Shown: piece after piece, positions 9,797-20,026 of the stretch | How the letters are laid out: every line of letters begins with the position of its first letter | Numbering within the stretch: position 1 is the first letter of the stretch | NCBI RefSeq assembly: GCF_001816145.1 | Contig: NZ_MDZB01000142.1 | Location: forward strand, 1-64,000 | Direction: 5' to 3' | From: Hymenobacter lapidarius | Lineage (GTDB): Bacteria; Bacteroidota; Bacteroidia; Cytophagales; Hymenobacteraceae | DNA: 64,000 nt | Position numbers and translations under genes: made by a program | Notes under the pieces: generated by a model | Told to the model about the DNA's origin: nothing | What the model saw: only the letters and a program-made list of their open reading frames with translations | The model's database searches: none

Positions 9797-10336
9797 CTAC
9801 AACAGCACATCAAACGTCAGCGCTGGCATCAGCAGCAACTTGCGGCGCACGGCCCGCATGCTGCCCTCCGCGTAGCCAGCCTCAAAGCCATTGGCCACCA
9901 GCGTGTTGATGCCTAACCGGAAATTTGGGCTGAAGCGCAGATTTACGCCCATGCCACCGCCCAGGTTCACATCCTGCAGGTTTCCCTTATCATACCCCAC
10001 GTCCCAATGGTAGAGAGAATACACGGCCCCGAGGCCGACACCCGCCTCGATTAGCTTGTTCTTCAGCGGCAGGTAGTAGGTGAGCAGTGCTACGCCACCT
10101 CCGCCGTACTCGTTTGCGCGCTGGTAATCGAACTGCTGCACGCCAGCCAACCGGGCGCCGAAATCCTTCAAAAACCGAACTTCCGCCTGTACTCCAATGG
10201 CTTTGGGGTTGCCCAGAATGCCCAGCGCAACGCGGTAGGATGGGTAAGGTGGGCTTTTCGCCGGTAAGTCCTGGGCTTGCGCCCCGAAGCTGGAAGTCAG
10301 CGCCGCTGTCAGCAAAGCGAACAGGATATTTTTCAT
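9797..10336 (-). CDS. Outer-membrane beta-barrel-like secreted protein
   Basis: 179 residues from ATG 10336, chosen because a clean signal peptide starts there (MKNILFALLTAALTSSFGAQAQ); the frame is open 13 codons further. The mature protein alternates polar and aromatic residues (YGGGGVALLTYYLPLKN, LGGGMGVNLRFSPNFRLGIN), as in small 8-strand barrels. No conserved family was identified. It is divergent from asnS, with about 200 bases between them. Confidence 0.65.
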   Translation of the reverse strand: MKNILFALLTAALTSSFGAQAQDLPAKSPPYPSYRVALGILGNPKAIGVQAEVRFLKDFGARLAGVQQFDYQRANEYGGGGVALLTYYLPLKNKLIEAGVGLGAVYSLYHWDVGYDKGNLQDVNLGGGMGVNLRFSPNFRLGINTLVANGFEAGYAEGSMRAVRRKLLLMPALTFDVLL

Positions 10337-10508
10337 GAGATAACGGGCGAGGAAAAATTGTAATTTGGGTAGCAAAGCTACTCGCCGTCATTCCCTTTTT
10401 TTCGTCGTCGCGGCTCCTTTCACGGTGATGATTAGGCCGGCTGGCTGGGTGGTGAGCGGCGGTAAGTGCTTAAAAACTGCTGATGAACGAGTGAAGAGTA
10501 CTACACCC

Positions 10509-10516
10509 TACCTTTG
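10509..10516 (+). promoter_or_regulatory. Candidate -7 box for asnS
   Basis: TACCTTTG matches the Bacteroidota TAnnTTTG -7 element and lies 27 bases before the asnS ATG. No TTTG was found at the usual distance upstream. Confidence 0.5.
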
Positions 10517-10542
10517 CTGATTCACCCGCTCCCCCGCAAGTT

Positions 10543-11937
10543 ATGTCCCTCAAACGGTCCACCGTCAAAGAACTTCTGGCCAGCCAGGAGCTCGACCGCG
10601 AAGTCCTCGTCAAAGGTTGGGTTCGCACCCGCCGCGGCAACAAATACGTGCAGTTCATTGCCGTGAACGACGGCTCCATTCTCCACAACATTCAGGTGGT
10701 GGCCGATGCCGAAAAATTCCCCGAGGAGGACCTGAAAGACGTCACCACCGGCTGCTGCGTGGCCATTCGGGGCAAGCTGGTGGCCTCGCAGGGCAAGGGC
10801 CAGACCGTGGAAATTCAGGCCGCTGAAATTACGGTGCTGGGCAAATCGGACCCCGAAGCCTACCCGCTGCAAAAGAAGGCCACCTCGCTGGAACACCTGC
10901 GCGAAATCGCCCACCTGCGCCCCCGCACCAACACGTTTGGGGCGGTGCTGCGCGTGCGCCATGCGCTGGCCTTCGCCATCCACGACTATTTTAACAGAAA
11001 CGGCTTTTTCTACGTCCACACGCCCATCATTACCGGTTCCGACGCCGAGGGCGCGGGCCAGATGTTCCGCGTGACCACCCTGCCGCCCGAGCACCCGCCC
11101 CGCACCGCCGACGGCTCGGTGGACTACTCGGAGGACTTTTTCGGCAAGCAAACCAACCTCACCGTGTCGGGCCAGCTCGAAGGCGAGCTGGCGGCCATGG
11201 CGCTGGGCAGCATTTACACCTTCGGCCCTACGTTCCGGGCCGAGAACTCCAACACCGCCCGTCACTTGGCCGAGTTCTGGATGATTGAGCCCGAAGTGGC
11301 CTTCAACGAGCTCGAAGAAAACATGGACCTGGCCGAGGATTTCCTCCAAAGCCTAGTGAAGTACGCCCTGGAGCACTGCGCCGACGACCTGGCCTTCCTC
11401 AACGAGCAGTACGACAAGGAATTGCTGGGTCGCCTGCACTTCGTGGTGGATAACGCCTTCCAGCGTCTCACCTACACCGAGGCCGTGGAAATCCTGAAAT
11501 CAGCCAAGCAGAAATTTGAATTCCCCGTGGACTGGGGCACCGACCTGCAGAGCGAGCACGAGCGGTACTTGGTGGAGAAACACTTCAAAAAACCCGTTAT
11601 CCTCACCAATTACCCCAAGGAAATCAAGGCCTTCTACATGAAGCTGGACGAAGACGGCCGCACCGTGCGCGCCATGGACGTGCTGTTTCCGGGCATCGGC
11701 GAAATCATCGGCGGCTCGCAGCGTGAGGAGGACTACGAGAAACTCACCACCCGCATGGCCGAAATGCACGTGCCCACCGATGAGCTGGACTGGTACCTCG
11801 ACACCCGCCGCTTCGGCACCGCGCCGCACGCCGGCTTCGGCCTGGGCTTCGAGCGCCTGGTGCTGTTCGTGACGGGCATGAGCAACATCCGCGACGTGAT
11901 TCCCTTTCCGCGCTACCCCAAGAACGCGGCGTTTTAG
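10543..11937 (+). CDS. asnS: Asparagine--tRNA ligase
   Basis: 464 residues, typical length. The N-terminal OB anticodon-binding domain (about 18-110: [18 protein letters not shown]) is followed by a class II catalytic core (about 125-460): motif 2 region [22 protein letters not shown] and motif 3 [12 protein letters not shown] close to the C-terminus. It charges tRNA-Asn in the cytoplasm. A direct AsnRS suggests asparaginyl-tRNA is made without the GatCAB transamidation route, as is usual in this group. Single gene, closed by a strong terminator. Confidence 0.95.
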   Translation: MSLKRSTVKELLASQELDREVLVKGWVRTRRGNKYVQFIAVNDGSILHNIQVVADAEKFPEEDLKDVTTGCCVAIRGKLVASQGKGQTVEIQAAEITVLGKSDPEAYPLQKKATSLEHLREIAHLRPRTNTFGAVLRVRHALAFAIHDYFNRNGFFYVHTPIITGSDAEGAGQMFRVTTLPPEHPPRTADGSVDYSEDFFGKQTNLTVSGQLEGELAAMALGSIYTFGPTFRAENSNTARHLAEFWMIEPEVAFNELEENMDLAEDFLQSLVKYALEHCADDLAFLNEQYDKELLGRLHFVVDNAFQRLTYTEAVEILKSAKQKFEFPVDWGTDLQSEHERYLVEKHFKKPVILTNYPKEIKAFYMKLDEDGRTVRAMDVLFPGIGEIIGGSQREEDYEKLTTRMAEMHVPTDELDWYLDTRRFGTAPHAGFGLGFERLVLFVTGMSNIRDVIPFPRYPKNAAF

Positions 11938-11943
11938 CCCGAT

Positions 11944-11977
11944 AAAAAAGGCGGCCCCACACGGGGCCGCCTTTTTT
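11944..11977. terminator. Bidirectional terminator after asnS
   Basis: AAAAAAGGCGGCCCC pairs with GGGGCCGCCTTTTTT around a 4-base loop. A/T runs on both sides suit asnS and the convergent gene ending at 12001. Confidence 0.9.
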
Positions 11978-12000
11978 ATTGCTGTTTGGTGCGGGCCGGA

Positions 12001-12540
12001 CTAATCTTTGTCCTTCTTGCCCTTGCCTTTGTACTTGCCGTGGTCTTTGTAATCGTGTTTGCCATGGTCTTTGTACTTGCCGTGGTCGTCTTGGTCATGG
12101 CCGTTGTCGTAACGGCGGCGCACGTCGTTCCGGCCATCGGAGTAGCCCTGGCGGTACACCTTCTTAGCTTGGCCGGGGGGCAAGCCACCGTTGCTGGGGT
12201 TGCGCTTCTTGCCGTATTTGCCTTGGTATTCATCGTAGCGCGTCCAGGGCTGAGCCCCCACGTAATCGACTATTACCGGATGGAAATTGGCAGTGTTATA
12301 GCCCGAAAGGTTGCTGGTGCGAATCCAGCGGCCATCGCGCCGCACCACGTACTGGCGGGCCGGCACGTCGTAGAAGCCGTTGGTTTCGGGAATGAAGTAG
12401 TACTGCTGGCCCGAAGCCACAGCCGGGCCCCAGCTTGGTGGGCCAACGTTGATGTTGACCTGGGCGTGCGCGGCCGGGGCCACGGCCAGTGCCACTACTG
12501 CTATAAAAGCAAGGCGCAGGGCAATGAGGAGGTTTTTCAT
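12001..12540 (-). CDS. Secreted protein with Lys/Asp/His-rich repeat tail
   Basis: 179 residues. The signal peptide covers about 1-26 (ALAVAPAAHA). The middle (about 27-110) has aromatic-rich sequence such as QQYYFIPETNGFYDVPARQYVVRR in short stretches. The last 40 or so residues are repeats on the theme DHGKYKDHGKHDYKDHGK, ending in KGKGKKDKD. The His/Asp/Lys tail could bind metal or polyanions; that is a guess. No named family was recognised. Confidence 0.65.
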   Translation of the reverse strand: MKNLLIALRLAFIAVVALAVAPAAHAQVNINVGPPSWGPAVASGQQYYFIPETNGFYDVPARQYVVRRDGRWIRTSNLSGYNTANFHPVIVDYVGAQPWTRYDEYQGKYGKKRNPSNGGLPPGQAKKVYRQGYSDGRNDVRRRYDNGHDQDDHGKYKDHGKHDYKDHGKYKGKGKKDKD

Positions 12541-12767
12541 GAGAGTTTACGTTAAAAAATCAGAGGTAATGCTGCTCCCATGGCAAGGACAGTGCCAGTA
12601 AGCTGGGGGCTGATATGCGAGCATTGGAATGAGGGTTTGCGCGGCGTATTTAGTTACGTGGGCACAAACCATGGCGCATTCCTGTTGTGCACCAACGGGC
12701 CGGCCGCAATTGACCACTGCGAAGGCGCCACATTCTTTTCCCATTAGCCTTCGGGCTCCCTTTTTCG

Positions 12768-12775
12768 TACCTTTG
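12768..12775 (+). promoter_or_regulatory. Candidate -7 box for uvrA
   Basis: TACCTTTG, 24 bases before the uvrA ATG; a weak TTAG lies 20 bases upstream of it in the -33 position. Confidence 0.5.
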
Positions 12776-12799
12776 CGCACTTATTCGCTGCGTTTCTGA

Positions 12800-15700
12800 A
12801 TGGCCAAAAAATCCACTGCTACCCCGGTTGCCCAAGCCCCCAAAGCCAAAGCCGCGGCCCCAAAAGCACCCGCCAAAAAGGCCGCCACCCCGGCCGCTGA
12901 AACCGCCGCCACCGTGCGCGACCTGACCGAGCTGCCCGCTGCCGGCCCCACCACGGCCCACACGCACGGCCAGCTCAACGGCCATAGCCCCGCCTCGCAG
13001 CACCTCGAAGCCCCATTTATTGAGGTGTACGGCGCCCGCGAGCACAACCTGAAAAACGTGTCGGTGAAGATTCCGCGCAACCGGCTGGTGGTGTTCACCG
13101 GCATTTCGGGCTCGGGCAAGAGCAGCCTGGCCTTCGATACCATTTATGCCGAGGGACAGCGGCGCTACATGGAGACGTTTTCGGCGTACGCCCGCAGCTT
13201 CATGGGCGGGCTGGAGCGGCCCGACGTGGACAAGATTGAGGGCCTGTCGCCGGTTATCAGCATCGAGCAGAAGACGACTTCGCGCAACCCGCGCTCCACG
13301 GTGGGCACCATCACCGAGATTTACGACTTCCTGCGCCTGCTCTACGCCCGCACGGCCGAGGCCTTCAGCTACGCCACGGGCAAGAAGATGATTCGGCAGA
13401 GCGACGACCAGATTATCAACTACATCCTGCGCTATTTTGATGGCAAGAAGCTGGTGGTGCTGGCGCCCGTGGTGAAGGGCCGCAAGGGCCATTACCGCGA
13501 AGATTTCCAGAAGATTGCCAAGCTGGGCTTTACCAAAGTGCGGGTAGATGGCGAAATCCTCGACATCACGCCCAAGATGCAGGTGGACCGCTACAAGATT
13601 CACGACATCGAAATCGTGATTGACCGGCTGCTGGTGAAGGAAGAGGACCGGTTCCGTCTCTCGGGCTCAGTGCAGAATGCCCTGACGCACGGCAAGGGTA
13701 CCATGCTGGTGCTCGACCCCGACGCGAAAGGCGAAAAAGGTAAGCCGCAGTTCTTCTCGCGCTTCCTGATGGACCCCACCACCGGCATTGCCTACGACGA
13801 CCCGGCGCCCAACACCTTTAGCTTCAACTCGCCCTACGGCGCCTGCCCCACCTGCAACGGCTTGGGCGAAGTGCAGGAAATTACGGAGGACAGCGTGATG
13901 CCCGACCGCAAGCTGAGCATCAGCCGGGGCGGTATCGCGCCGCTGGGCGAGTACCGCGACATCTGGATTTTCCAGCAGCTGCAGCTCATCCTCAAAAAGC
14001 AGAAAGCCACGCTGAACACGCCGCTCGAAAAGCTGCCCGAGGACGTGCTCAAGCGCCTGCTCCACGGTATTACGGAGGACGAGGCCGACGACAGCAAATC
14101 CCAGTACACCGAGGCGTTCGAGGGCATTATCCCATTCCTGCGCCGGCAGATGGACTCCGAGTCGGACAACATTCGGGAGTGGATTGCGCAGTACGCGCAG
14201 GCCCAGACCTGCCCCGAGTGCCAGGGCTACCGCCTCAAAAAGGAAAGCCTGCACTTTAAGATGGACGGCAAGAACATCGGCGAGCTCTCGGTGATGGACC
14301 TGAACGACCTGGCCAGCTGGTTTGAAGGCCTGGAAAGCCGCCTGACGGACCGCCAGAACGTCATCGCTCGTGAGCTGCTGAAGGAAATCCGCAAGCGCAT
14401 CGGCTTCCTGCTGGAGGTGGGCCTCGACTACCTGAACCTGCACCGCCCGGTGCGCACGCTCAGCGGCGGCGAAAGCCAGCGCATCCGCCTCGCCACCCAG
14501 ATTGGGACCCAGCTCGTGGGCGTGCTCTACATCATGGACGAGCCCAGCATTGGCCTGCACCAGCGCGACAACGAGCGGCTCATCAAGGCCCTGCAGCACC
14601 TGCGCGACATCGGCAATTCGGTGATTGTGGTGGAGCACGACAAGGACATGATTCTGCACGCCGACCACGTGCTGGACATTGGCCCCGGCGCGGGCATTCA
14701 CGGGGGCCAGATTGTGGCCTCCGGCACGCCGCAGGAGATTCTAAATTCCGGCTCGCTCACCTCGCAGTACCTCAGCGGGCAGAAGCACATCGAAATGCGC
14801 AAGAAGAAGCGCAAGGGCGAAGGCGCGGAGCTAGTGCTAAAGGGCGCGAAGGGCAATAACCTAAAAAACGTGACGCTGCGCGTGCCGCTGGGCAAGCTGG
14901 TGGCCGTAACCGGTGTATCGGGCTCGGGCAAAAGCACGCTCATCCACGATACGCTGTATCCCATTCTCAACCAGTATTTCTTCAACGCCAAGCGCGAGCC
15001 GCTGGCCTACAGCAGCATTGAAGGACTGGATTTGGTGGACAAGGTAATTGAAGTAGACCAGTCGCCCATCGGCCGCACGCCACGCTCGAATCCGGCCACC
15101 TACACGGGGGTGTTCACCGAAATCCGGCAGCTGTTTGGCGAGATGGCGGAGGCCAAAATCCGCGGCTACGGCCCTGGCCGCTTTTCCTTCAACGTGAAGG
15201 GCGGACGCTGCGAAACCTGCGAGGGCGCGGGTATTCGCACCATCGAGATGAACTTCCTGCCTGACGTGCACGTGCCCTGCGAAACCTGCAAAGGCCGCCG
15301 CTACAACCGCGAAACGCTGGAGGTACGCTTCAAGGGCAAGTCCATAACCGACATTCTCGACATGACCGTGGAGAAAGCCGTGGAGTTCTTCGAGTACCAG
15401 CCCCGTATTCTGCGTAAAATCAAGACTCTGAATGATGTAGGCCTCGGCTACCTCACGCTGGGCCAGCAGGCCACCACGCTGAGCGGCGGCGAGGCCCAGC
15501 GCGTGAAGCTCGCCACGGAGCTCAGCAAAAAGGACACCGGCAAAACTTTTTACATCCTTGATGAGCCCACCACCGGCCTGCACTTCGAGGACATCAACCA
15601 CCTCGCCGACGTGCTTCAGAAGCTGGCCGACAAGGGCAACACCGTCCTCATCATCGAGCACAACCTCGACCTGATTAAAGTAGCCGACTACGTCATCGAC

Positions 15701-15853
15701 ATCGGCCCCGAAGGCGGCGCGGGTGGAGGCATGATAGTGGCCCAGGGCACCCCCGAGCAGGTAGCGAAGTCCGACAAAGGCCACACGGCGCGCTTTCTGG
15801 CCGAGGAACTGAAGGTTAGCAAGTATGCCGAGGTCAAGATGGACAAAGTCTGA
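12800..15853 (+). CDS. uvrA: Excinuclease ABC subunit A
   Basis: 1017 residues. UvrA is the damage-sensing ABC ATPase of nucleotide excision repair. The core starts near residue 72 ([16 protein letters not shown]). It has two ATPase modules: Walker [11 protein letters not shown] with signature [12 protein letters not shown], and [10 protein letters not shown] with [12 protein letters not shown]. Zinc Cys pairs are seen at CPTCNG with CPECQG, and at CETCEG with CETCKG. An extra N-terminal segment of about 70 residues, rich in Ala, Lys and Pro, precedes the core. The ATG at 12800 lies close behind a -7 box, supporting translation of that extension. Confidence 0.96.
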   Translation: MAKKSTATPVAQAPKAKAAAPKAPAKKAATPAAETAATVRDLTELPAAGPTTAHTHGQLNGHSPASQHLEAPFIEVYGAREHNLKNVSVKIPRNRLVVFTGISGSGKSSLAFDTIYAEGQRRYMETFSAYARSFMGGLERPDVDKIEGLSPVISIEQKTTSRNPRSTVGTITEIYDFLRLLYARTAEAFSYATGKKMIRQSDDQIINYILRYFDGKKLVVLAPVVKGRKGHYREDFQKIAKLGFTKVRVDGEILDITPKMQVDRYKIHDIEIVIDRLLVKEEDRFRLSGSVQNALTHGKGTMLVLDPDAKGEKGKPQFFSRFLMDPTTGIAYDDPAPNTFSFNSPYGACPTCNGLGEVQEITEDSVMPDRKLSISRGGIAPLGEYRDIWIFQQLQLILKKQKATLNTPLEKLPEDVLKRLLHGITEDEADDSKSQYTEAFEGIIPFLRRQMDSESDNIREWIAQYAQAQTCPECQGYRLKKESLHFKMDGKNIGELSVMDLNDLASWFEGLESRLTDRQNVIARELLKEIRKRIGFLLEVGLDYLNLHRPVRTLSGGESQRIRLATQIGTQLVGVLYIMDEPSIGLHQRDNERLIKALQHLRDIGNSVIVVEHDKDMILHADHVLDIGPGAGIHGGQIVASGTPQEILNSGSLTSQYLSGQKHIEMRKKKRKGEGAELVLKGAKGNNLKNVTLRVPLGKLVAVTGVSGSGKSTLIHDTLYPILNQYFFNAKREPLAYSSIEGLDLVDKVIEVDQSPIGRTPRSNPATYTGVFTEIRQLFGEMAEAKIRGYGPGRFSFNVKGGRCETCEGAGIRTIEMNFLPDVHVPCETCKGRRYNRETLEVRFKGKSITDILDMTVEKAVEFFEYQPRILRKIKTLNDVGLGYLTLGQQATTLSGGEAQRVKLATELSKKDTGKTFYILDEPTTGLHFEDINHLADVLQKLADKGNTVLIIEHNLDLIKVADYVIDIGPEGGAGGGMIVAQGTPEQVAKSDKGHTARFLAEELKVSKYAEVKMDKV

Positions 15854-15889
15854 TACAATATTGAAGTAGCAAATAGCTGATTTTGAATC

Positions 15890-15937
15890 AACACCGCTGG
15901 AAACCCCGCTGCCTGGGAGTGTTCAGCGGTGTTTTTT
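15890..15937 (+). terminator. uvrA terminator
   Basis: AACACCGCTG (15890-15899) pairs with CAGCGGTGTT (15924-15933), followed by TTTT. The loop is 24 bases. Confidence 0.7.
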
Positions 15938-15994
15938 ATTGGCAGAACTGAAGAATACCAGTAGATTAGCCGCTCCCTTTTACTTTTTCTGCGA

Positions 15995-16402
15995 ATGATT
16001 AAGTCGATACTTTTCTCTGGCCTGCTCGCCGTGGCCATTGCCACGGCCCCACCCAAAAGCACCCGCTGGACGGGCACCATCGGCAACGGCATGAAGGGCG
16101 ACAAAATCAGCTTTTTGGTTTCGCCCGATGGCAAATTGCTTTCTGACTTGACGTTTGACGGCTACTGGCGGTGTAGCGGCCGGCTGGAGCGCCGGGTGAC
16201 GGGCCCCCGGGACGTGTTCCCCATCGTGAAAGGCAAAGTGAGCGGCGTGGCCCTCGACCCGCCCACCGGCAGTAACTGGCGCTTCGAGTTGCGGGGCAAT
16301 TTCACGGGCAAATTCGCCGCTACCGGCACGTTTCGCATGAACATTACCGGCCTGAGCTGCGACTCGAACCAGCTGCAGTGGGCCGCGGCCCCGGTTCGCT
16401 AA
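15995..16402 (+). CDS. Small secreted protein, unknown function
   Basis: 135 residues with an N-terminal signal peptide (MIKSILFSGLLAVAIATA). The mature part is beta-rich (DKISFLVSPDGKLLSDLTFDG) and has two Cys residues (YWRCSG and LSCDSN) that could form a disulphide. No family was recognised. It is a stand-alone gene. Confidence 0.6.
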   Translation: MIKSILFSGLLAVAIATAPPKSTRWTGTIGNGMKGDKISFLVSPDGKLLSDLTFDGYWRCSGRLERRVTGPRDVFPIVKGKVSGVALDPPTGSNWRFELRGNFTGKFAATGTFRMNITGLSCDSNQLQWAAAPVR

Positions 16403-16592
16403 CTTCTGCCCGCCAGCAGCTCAATAAAAGCACACAAAAGCCCACTTGCACGAAGCAAACTACTTGCCCGGGGGCTTATGCACCATCGGGGGGATGGCCT
16501 TGTGCGCAGTCGGCAATCATGCTGTCGACCATTTCTTTGACAAGCCCCGCAAACGGGTAAAATGCTGAACGGCGCAGCGCCAGCGGGCCTCT

Positions 16593-17204
16593 CTACGGCA
16601 GGTCCTCAATGGTATCGGCTACTTCCTCGGCGCCGGCCAGCTGCTCCTGCACCGGCGACTGGTACTTGGCCGCAAAGCCGCGAATGTCGCCATCATAGGC
16701 ATCGTCCTTCATGTCGTCCATGGCGTCCTCGTCCTGCTTCTGGGCTTTTAGGAGCAACTCCATCACGCTCTTGTCAATCTGACTGCCGGCTTTGGTGCTC
16801 ACCTCGTGGTAGGCAGCCTGCTCGTCGCCGCCCAGGGCGGAAGGAACCACCAGGTTTTTGGCCGCCGCCAGCGCCCGTATGGCGCTTAGCAGCTCCAAAC
16901 GCTGCTGCACGAGCCGGGTCCCGTAGGCGCGCACAACGGAGGTGGTGGCCCGCGCCTGCGCCAGCTTGCCCAGCTCTACCTCCAGCAGGGCGTTGCTGGT
17001 GGTTTTCACCAGGAATTCGGCGTCAGCCTCTTGCTTGGCCGTCACGTCCTCCGCACTTATTCTGCTGTCGTTTTGGGCATTTGCCGCTTCCGTGGCATCA
17101 TTGCCGCTCCCACCCGAGGAGCAGGACGCCAGCAGCGGCAAGGCCACTGCCAAAGCAAAAAGCAACTGCCGCGAAGGCAGCGTAACGAATGGGAGGTGGA
17201 GCAT
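16593..17204 (-). CDS. DUF4142-type lipoprotein
   Basis: 203 residues. A lipoprotein signal ends LLASC (Cys about 28). The rest is helical and matches the DUF4142 pattern: DAEFLVKTTSNALLEVELGK, ARATTSVVRAYGTRLV, and a long helix near the end. DUF4142 proteins are periplasmic or outer-membrane four-helix ferritin-like proteins of unknown role, often linked to stress. Start chosen at the first ATG, giving a normal lipoprotein signal. Flanked by unrelated genes. Confidence 0.75.
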   Translation of the reverse strand: MLHLPFVTLPSRQLLFALAVALPLLASCSSGGSGNDATEAANAQNDSRISAEDVTAKQEADAEFLVKTTSNALLEVELGKLAQARATTSVVRAYGTRLVQQRLELLSAIRALAAAKNLVVPSALGGDEQAAYHEVSTKAGSQIDKSVMELLLKAQKQDEDAMDDMKDDAYDGDIRGFAAKYQSPVQEQLAGAEEVADTIEDLP

Positions 17205-17379
17205 TGGAAAAAGGTTGGTGAGATGCCGCTGGCATATAGTTGACCGGCTATACGAGGGCCCCGGAGGCAGGTTTTTTTAAGCCGCCGATAGTTTTTTGCC
17301 GAGACCATTAAACCCGTCTGGTTCGCATGCTTCCAAGGGCCACAAACGCAGTTTACTCGTCCACTTTCATCCTTTTGCC

Positions 17380-18225
17380 ATGCGCACCTCTTCGTTCCGT
17401 TTTTTTGCATTGGCATGCCTGGCCAGCGGCGTGCTCCTCACCACCGGCTGCCAGCGCAACGACGTGCAGCCCAACGAAGATGTCACCACGGCCGAAGACC
17501 GCAGTGAGGACAACCTGGAAACGGCCTTCAGCGCCGACATCATGACCGCGGCCCGGCCCCAGGACGGTGCCCTCAACAATTCGCCCGCCGTGGCCGGTGC
17601 GCTTGAGCTGCGCCGCATCTACGGCACCTGCGCCACCCGTACCTACGACGCCCAAACGCGCGTTCTCACCATCGACTTTGGTTCGGTGAACTGCCTGTGC
17701 CCGGATGGCCGCTACCGCCGCGGCAAAATCGTAGTGGCCTTCACCACCGACACGCCTACCCGCCGGGCCGGCGCCATCGTCACCCGCGAAAACTACTTCG
17801 TCAACGACAACCAGCACACCGCCACGCGCATCTTCACGGACCTTAGCCTCAGTTCCTTTACCGTGGAAGTGCCCAGTGCCAGCATTGTGCGGGCCAACAA
17901 CGGCGGCACTCATTCCTGGACCGCCAGCTGGACGTTTACCCGTACCGCCGGCTTCAACACGGCCATCACCGCCGATGACGGGTACAGCGTGACGGGCGCG
18001 GCCAGCGGCACCAACCGCCGCGGCACCACCTACACCACTACCATCGAGTCGCCTCTCATCAAGCGCGGCGACTGCTACAAATACTACGTGGCCGGCACCG
18101 TGCGCATCACCAACGACCGCTCCAAGGCCATGCTCCTGAACTACGACCCCAGCGGCAGCCAGGCCTGCGACAACACGGCCACTGTCACCATCAATGGCCG
18201 CACCAAAACCATCACGCTCCGCTAA
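17380..18225 (+). CDS. Secreted lipoprotein, unknown function
   Basis: 281 residues from ATG 17380 (open frame from 17296). A lipobox (LLTTGC) puts the lipidated Cys near residue 24. The mature protein is Thr/Ala/Asn-rich and beta-patterned, with four internal Cys residues (YGTCATRTYD, NCLCPDGRY, KRGDCYKYY among the sites). It looks like a cell-surface beta protein; no named domain was recognised. Monocistronic. Confidence 0.65.
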   Translation: MRTSSFRFFALACLASGVLLTTGCQRNDVQPNEDVTTAEDRSEDNLETAFSADIMTAARPQDGALNNSPAVAGALELRRIYGTCATRTYDAQTRVLTIDFGSVNCLCPDGRYRRGKIVVAFTTDTPTRRAGAIVTRENYFVNDNQHTATRIFTDLSLSSFTVEVPSASIVRANNGGTHSWTASWTFTRTAGFNTAITADDGYSVTGAASGTNRRGTTYTTTIESPLIKRGDCYKYYVAGTVRITNDRSKAMLLNYDPSGSQACDNTATVTINGRTKTITLR

Positions 18226-18352
18226 TCACGGATTAGCACGGATTTCACGGATTTTGTAGTTGAAAGCACAGAAAAAGGCTTGCCGTTTGGTAAGCCTTTT
18301 TCTGTGCTTTCTATGTGTTGATGACTGTCCCCGAAATCCGGTAAATCCGCGG
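18226..18352. repeat. Intergenic repeat with tandem CACGGATT units around a hairpin
   Basis: Three near-tandem CACGGATT units lie at 18226-18255, and an imperfect inverted counterpart (GAAATCCGGTAAATCCGC) at 18333-18350. A perfect 19-base hairpin lies between them. The flanking units resemble a dispersed element I recall from many bacterial genomes. Confidence 0.6.
18263..18310. terminator. Perfect 19-base hairpin, bidirectional terminator
   Basis: AAAGCACAGAAAAAGGCTT (18263-18281) is exactly complementary to 18292-18310. It lies between two convergent genes. Confidence 0.75.
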
Positions 18353-18353
18353 T

Positions 18354-19139
18354 TTACATTCCCTTAAATGTCGGCTTCCGCTTCTCACTGAAGGCTTTTA
18401 CACCCTCGAAATAGTCCTCCGACTCCCCGGCAATCTGCTGGCAATGTGCTTCGTAGTCCAGCATCTCGTCGAGGGTAGCGGCGCCGGCTTTGTTCAGCAT
18501 CTGCTTGAGCAGGCCGATAGACTTGGTGGGCGCGGCGGCGTACCGGGCCGCCAGGGCGTAGGTGGCCTCGTCCAGTTGGTCGGGGGCTACTACCTGGTTG
18601 ACCAGCCCTAGGCGCAGGGCCTCCTCGGCCGGTACTTTGGTGCCCAGGCTGCACAGCTCAAATGCCTTGAGGGTGCCCACCAGCCTCGGCAAAAACCACG
18701 ACGAGCCCGAGTCCGGCACCAGCCCGATGTTGATGAAAACCTCAATCAGCGAAGCATCGGTGCTGGCCACCAGGGCGTCGCAGGCGAGCGCCAGGGAGCA
18801 GCCTGCCCCCGCCGCCACGCCATTCAGGCGACCAATAATGGGCTTGGGCAACGCGCGCATGGCCCGGATAATGGGATTGTAGCGCTTGTGCAGAGAGTCG
18901 TAGAAAGAGCGTTTTTCAGCGCCCTGGGCGGCTTTCAAGTCCTGGCCCGAGCAGAAGGCCCGGCCCGCCCCGGTGAGCACCACGGCCCGCACGGCCGCGT
19001 CGCGCGCTACCTGCTTCAGCGCATCCTGCAGCTCATAGCTCAGCGGGTCGTTGAAGGCGTTGAACACGTCGGGACGGTTCAGGGTGATGGTGGCCACGCC
19101 GTCGGGGCGCACGTCGTAGAGCAGGCTGGTGTATTCCAT
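18354..19139 (-). CDS. Enoyl-CoA hydratase/isomerase family protein (PaaG-like)
   Basis: 261 residues from ATG 19139 (open frame to 19205). Crotonase fold: VATITLNRPDVFNAFND at the start, the oxyanion-hole motif AFCSGQDLKA (about 63-72) and GAGCSLALACD (about 105-115). PDSGSSWFLPRLVG and the overall pattern resemble PaaG-type 1,2-epoxyphenylacetyl-CoA isomerases, but no other paa genes lie here, so the substrate is open. It is cytoplasmic. The broken ispD lies upstream on the same strand. Confidence 0.85.
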   Translation of the reverse strand: MEYTSLLYDVRPDGVATITLNRPDVFNAFNDPLSYELQDALKQVARDAAVRAVVLTGAGRAFCSGQDLKAAQGAEKRSFYDSLHKRYNPIIRAMRALPKPIIGRLNGVAAGAGCSLALACDALVASTDASLIEVFINIGLVPDSGSSWFLPRLVGTLKAFELCSLGTKVPAEEALRLGLVNQVVAPDQLDEATYALAARYAAAPTKSIGLLKQMLNKAGAATLDEMLDYEAHCQQIAGESEDYFEGVKAFSEKRKPTFKGM

Positions 19140-19153
19140 TGCGTAGGGGAGTT

Positions 19154-19219
19154 GCACATGCTGTAGCTTGTGCAGGGCGAAAGATGAAATGCAAATAACG
19201 CACAAGCTAAAGCATGTGC
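19154..19219. repeat. Inverted repeat between ispD and the enoyl-CoA hydratase gene
   Basis: GCACATGCTGTAGCTTGTGC (19154-19173) pairs with 19200-19219 with one mismatch; the loop is 26 bases. The right arm runs into the ispD stop codon. There is no T run, so it is not a standard terminator. Confidence 0.8.
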
Positions 19220-19934
19220 TACAGGCCCAGCAGCGCTTCTGCCACCACCAAATCTTCGGGAGTGGTGATTTTCAGGTTGCGGTAGTCGCCTTCCACCAGC
19301 TGCACGCGGCACAGGTCTTCCACCACCGTCGCGTCGTCGGTGAAAGACGCGAGTTCGGGCATAGCATAAGCCCGGCGCAGCAGGTCGATTTCAAAGGTTT
19401 GCGGGGTTTGCATTAGGCGCAGGCGGCTGCGGTTCTGGGCCGCCGAGCCGTGTTGTGATACCAGCCGCACCGAGTCTTTGGGCATGACGGCGGCGGCGGC
19501 GGCGGCGTGGGTAGCGGCGGCGGCGTAGGTGCGTTCTACCACCAAGCGCGACACCAGCGGCCGCACGCCGTCGTGCACGGCCACCAGGCCTTCGGGGTGC
19601 TCTTTCAATGCGGCCAAGCCGGCTTTCACCGAGGCCCAGCGCGTGGCTCCGCCGGCCACCAGCGTGTGCGCAATGCTCACCTGATGTACCTGGCACAGCT
19701 GTTCCCAGGTATCGAGCTGGTTGGCTGGCAGCACCACAATTATTTTTTCTACCGCGAGCGCCGCCTCTGCAAAGCGGCGCAGGGTATGCAACAGCACCGG
19801 CTCGCCGCGCAGCAGCAGGAACTGCTTGGGCCGGTCGCAGCCATGCGGCTGCCGCTGCCGCCCGCCACCAGAATGGCATAGCGGTGGACGAGGGACTGGG
19901 CAGAGGAGTGAATGGATGGGCGCGGCGAAGCCAT
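19219..19934 (-). pseudogene. ispD: 2-C-methyl-D-erythritol 4-phosphate cytidylyltransferase, frameshifted
   Basis: IspD makes CDP-methylerythritol in the MEP isoprenoid pathway. The start frame (ATG 19934) encodes RYAILVAGGSGSRM, the nucleotide-binding Gly loop. The rest (PKQFLLLRG, VAVHDGVRPLVS, LMQTPQTFEIDLLRRAY, FTDDATVVE) continues in another frame. Restoring one G after the ATG codon read at 19844-19842 would give GSGSRMGCDRPKQF, a normal IspD sequence. The remaining frame is intact and well conserved to the stop. Either a sequencing or assembly error or a very recent mutation; the enzyme is expected to be essential unless another copy or pathway exists. Confidence 0.88.
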
Positions 19935-19975
19935 GAACAGGAACGTTGGAAGAAGTGCAAATATCCGACAAAGCA

Positions 19976-20007
19976 AAAGGCCCGGCTGCACATGCAGCCG
20001 GGCCTTT
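19976..20007 (-). terminator. queA terminator
   Basis: AAAGGCCCGGCTGCA (19976-19990) and TGCAGCCGGGCCTTT (19993-20007) form a perfect 15-base stem with a 2-base gap, downstream of queA on the minus strand. Confidence 0.8.
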
Positions 20008-20026
20008 CGGGTGTTTAGCAGTTAAA

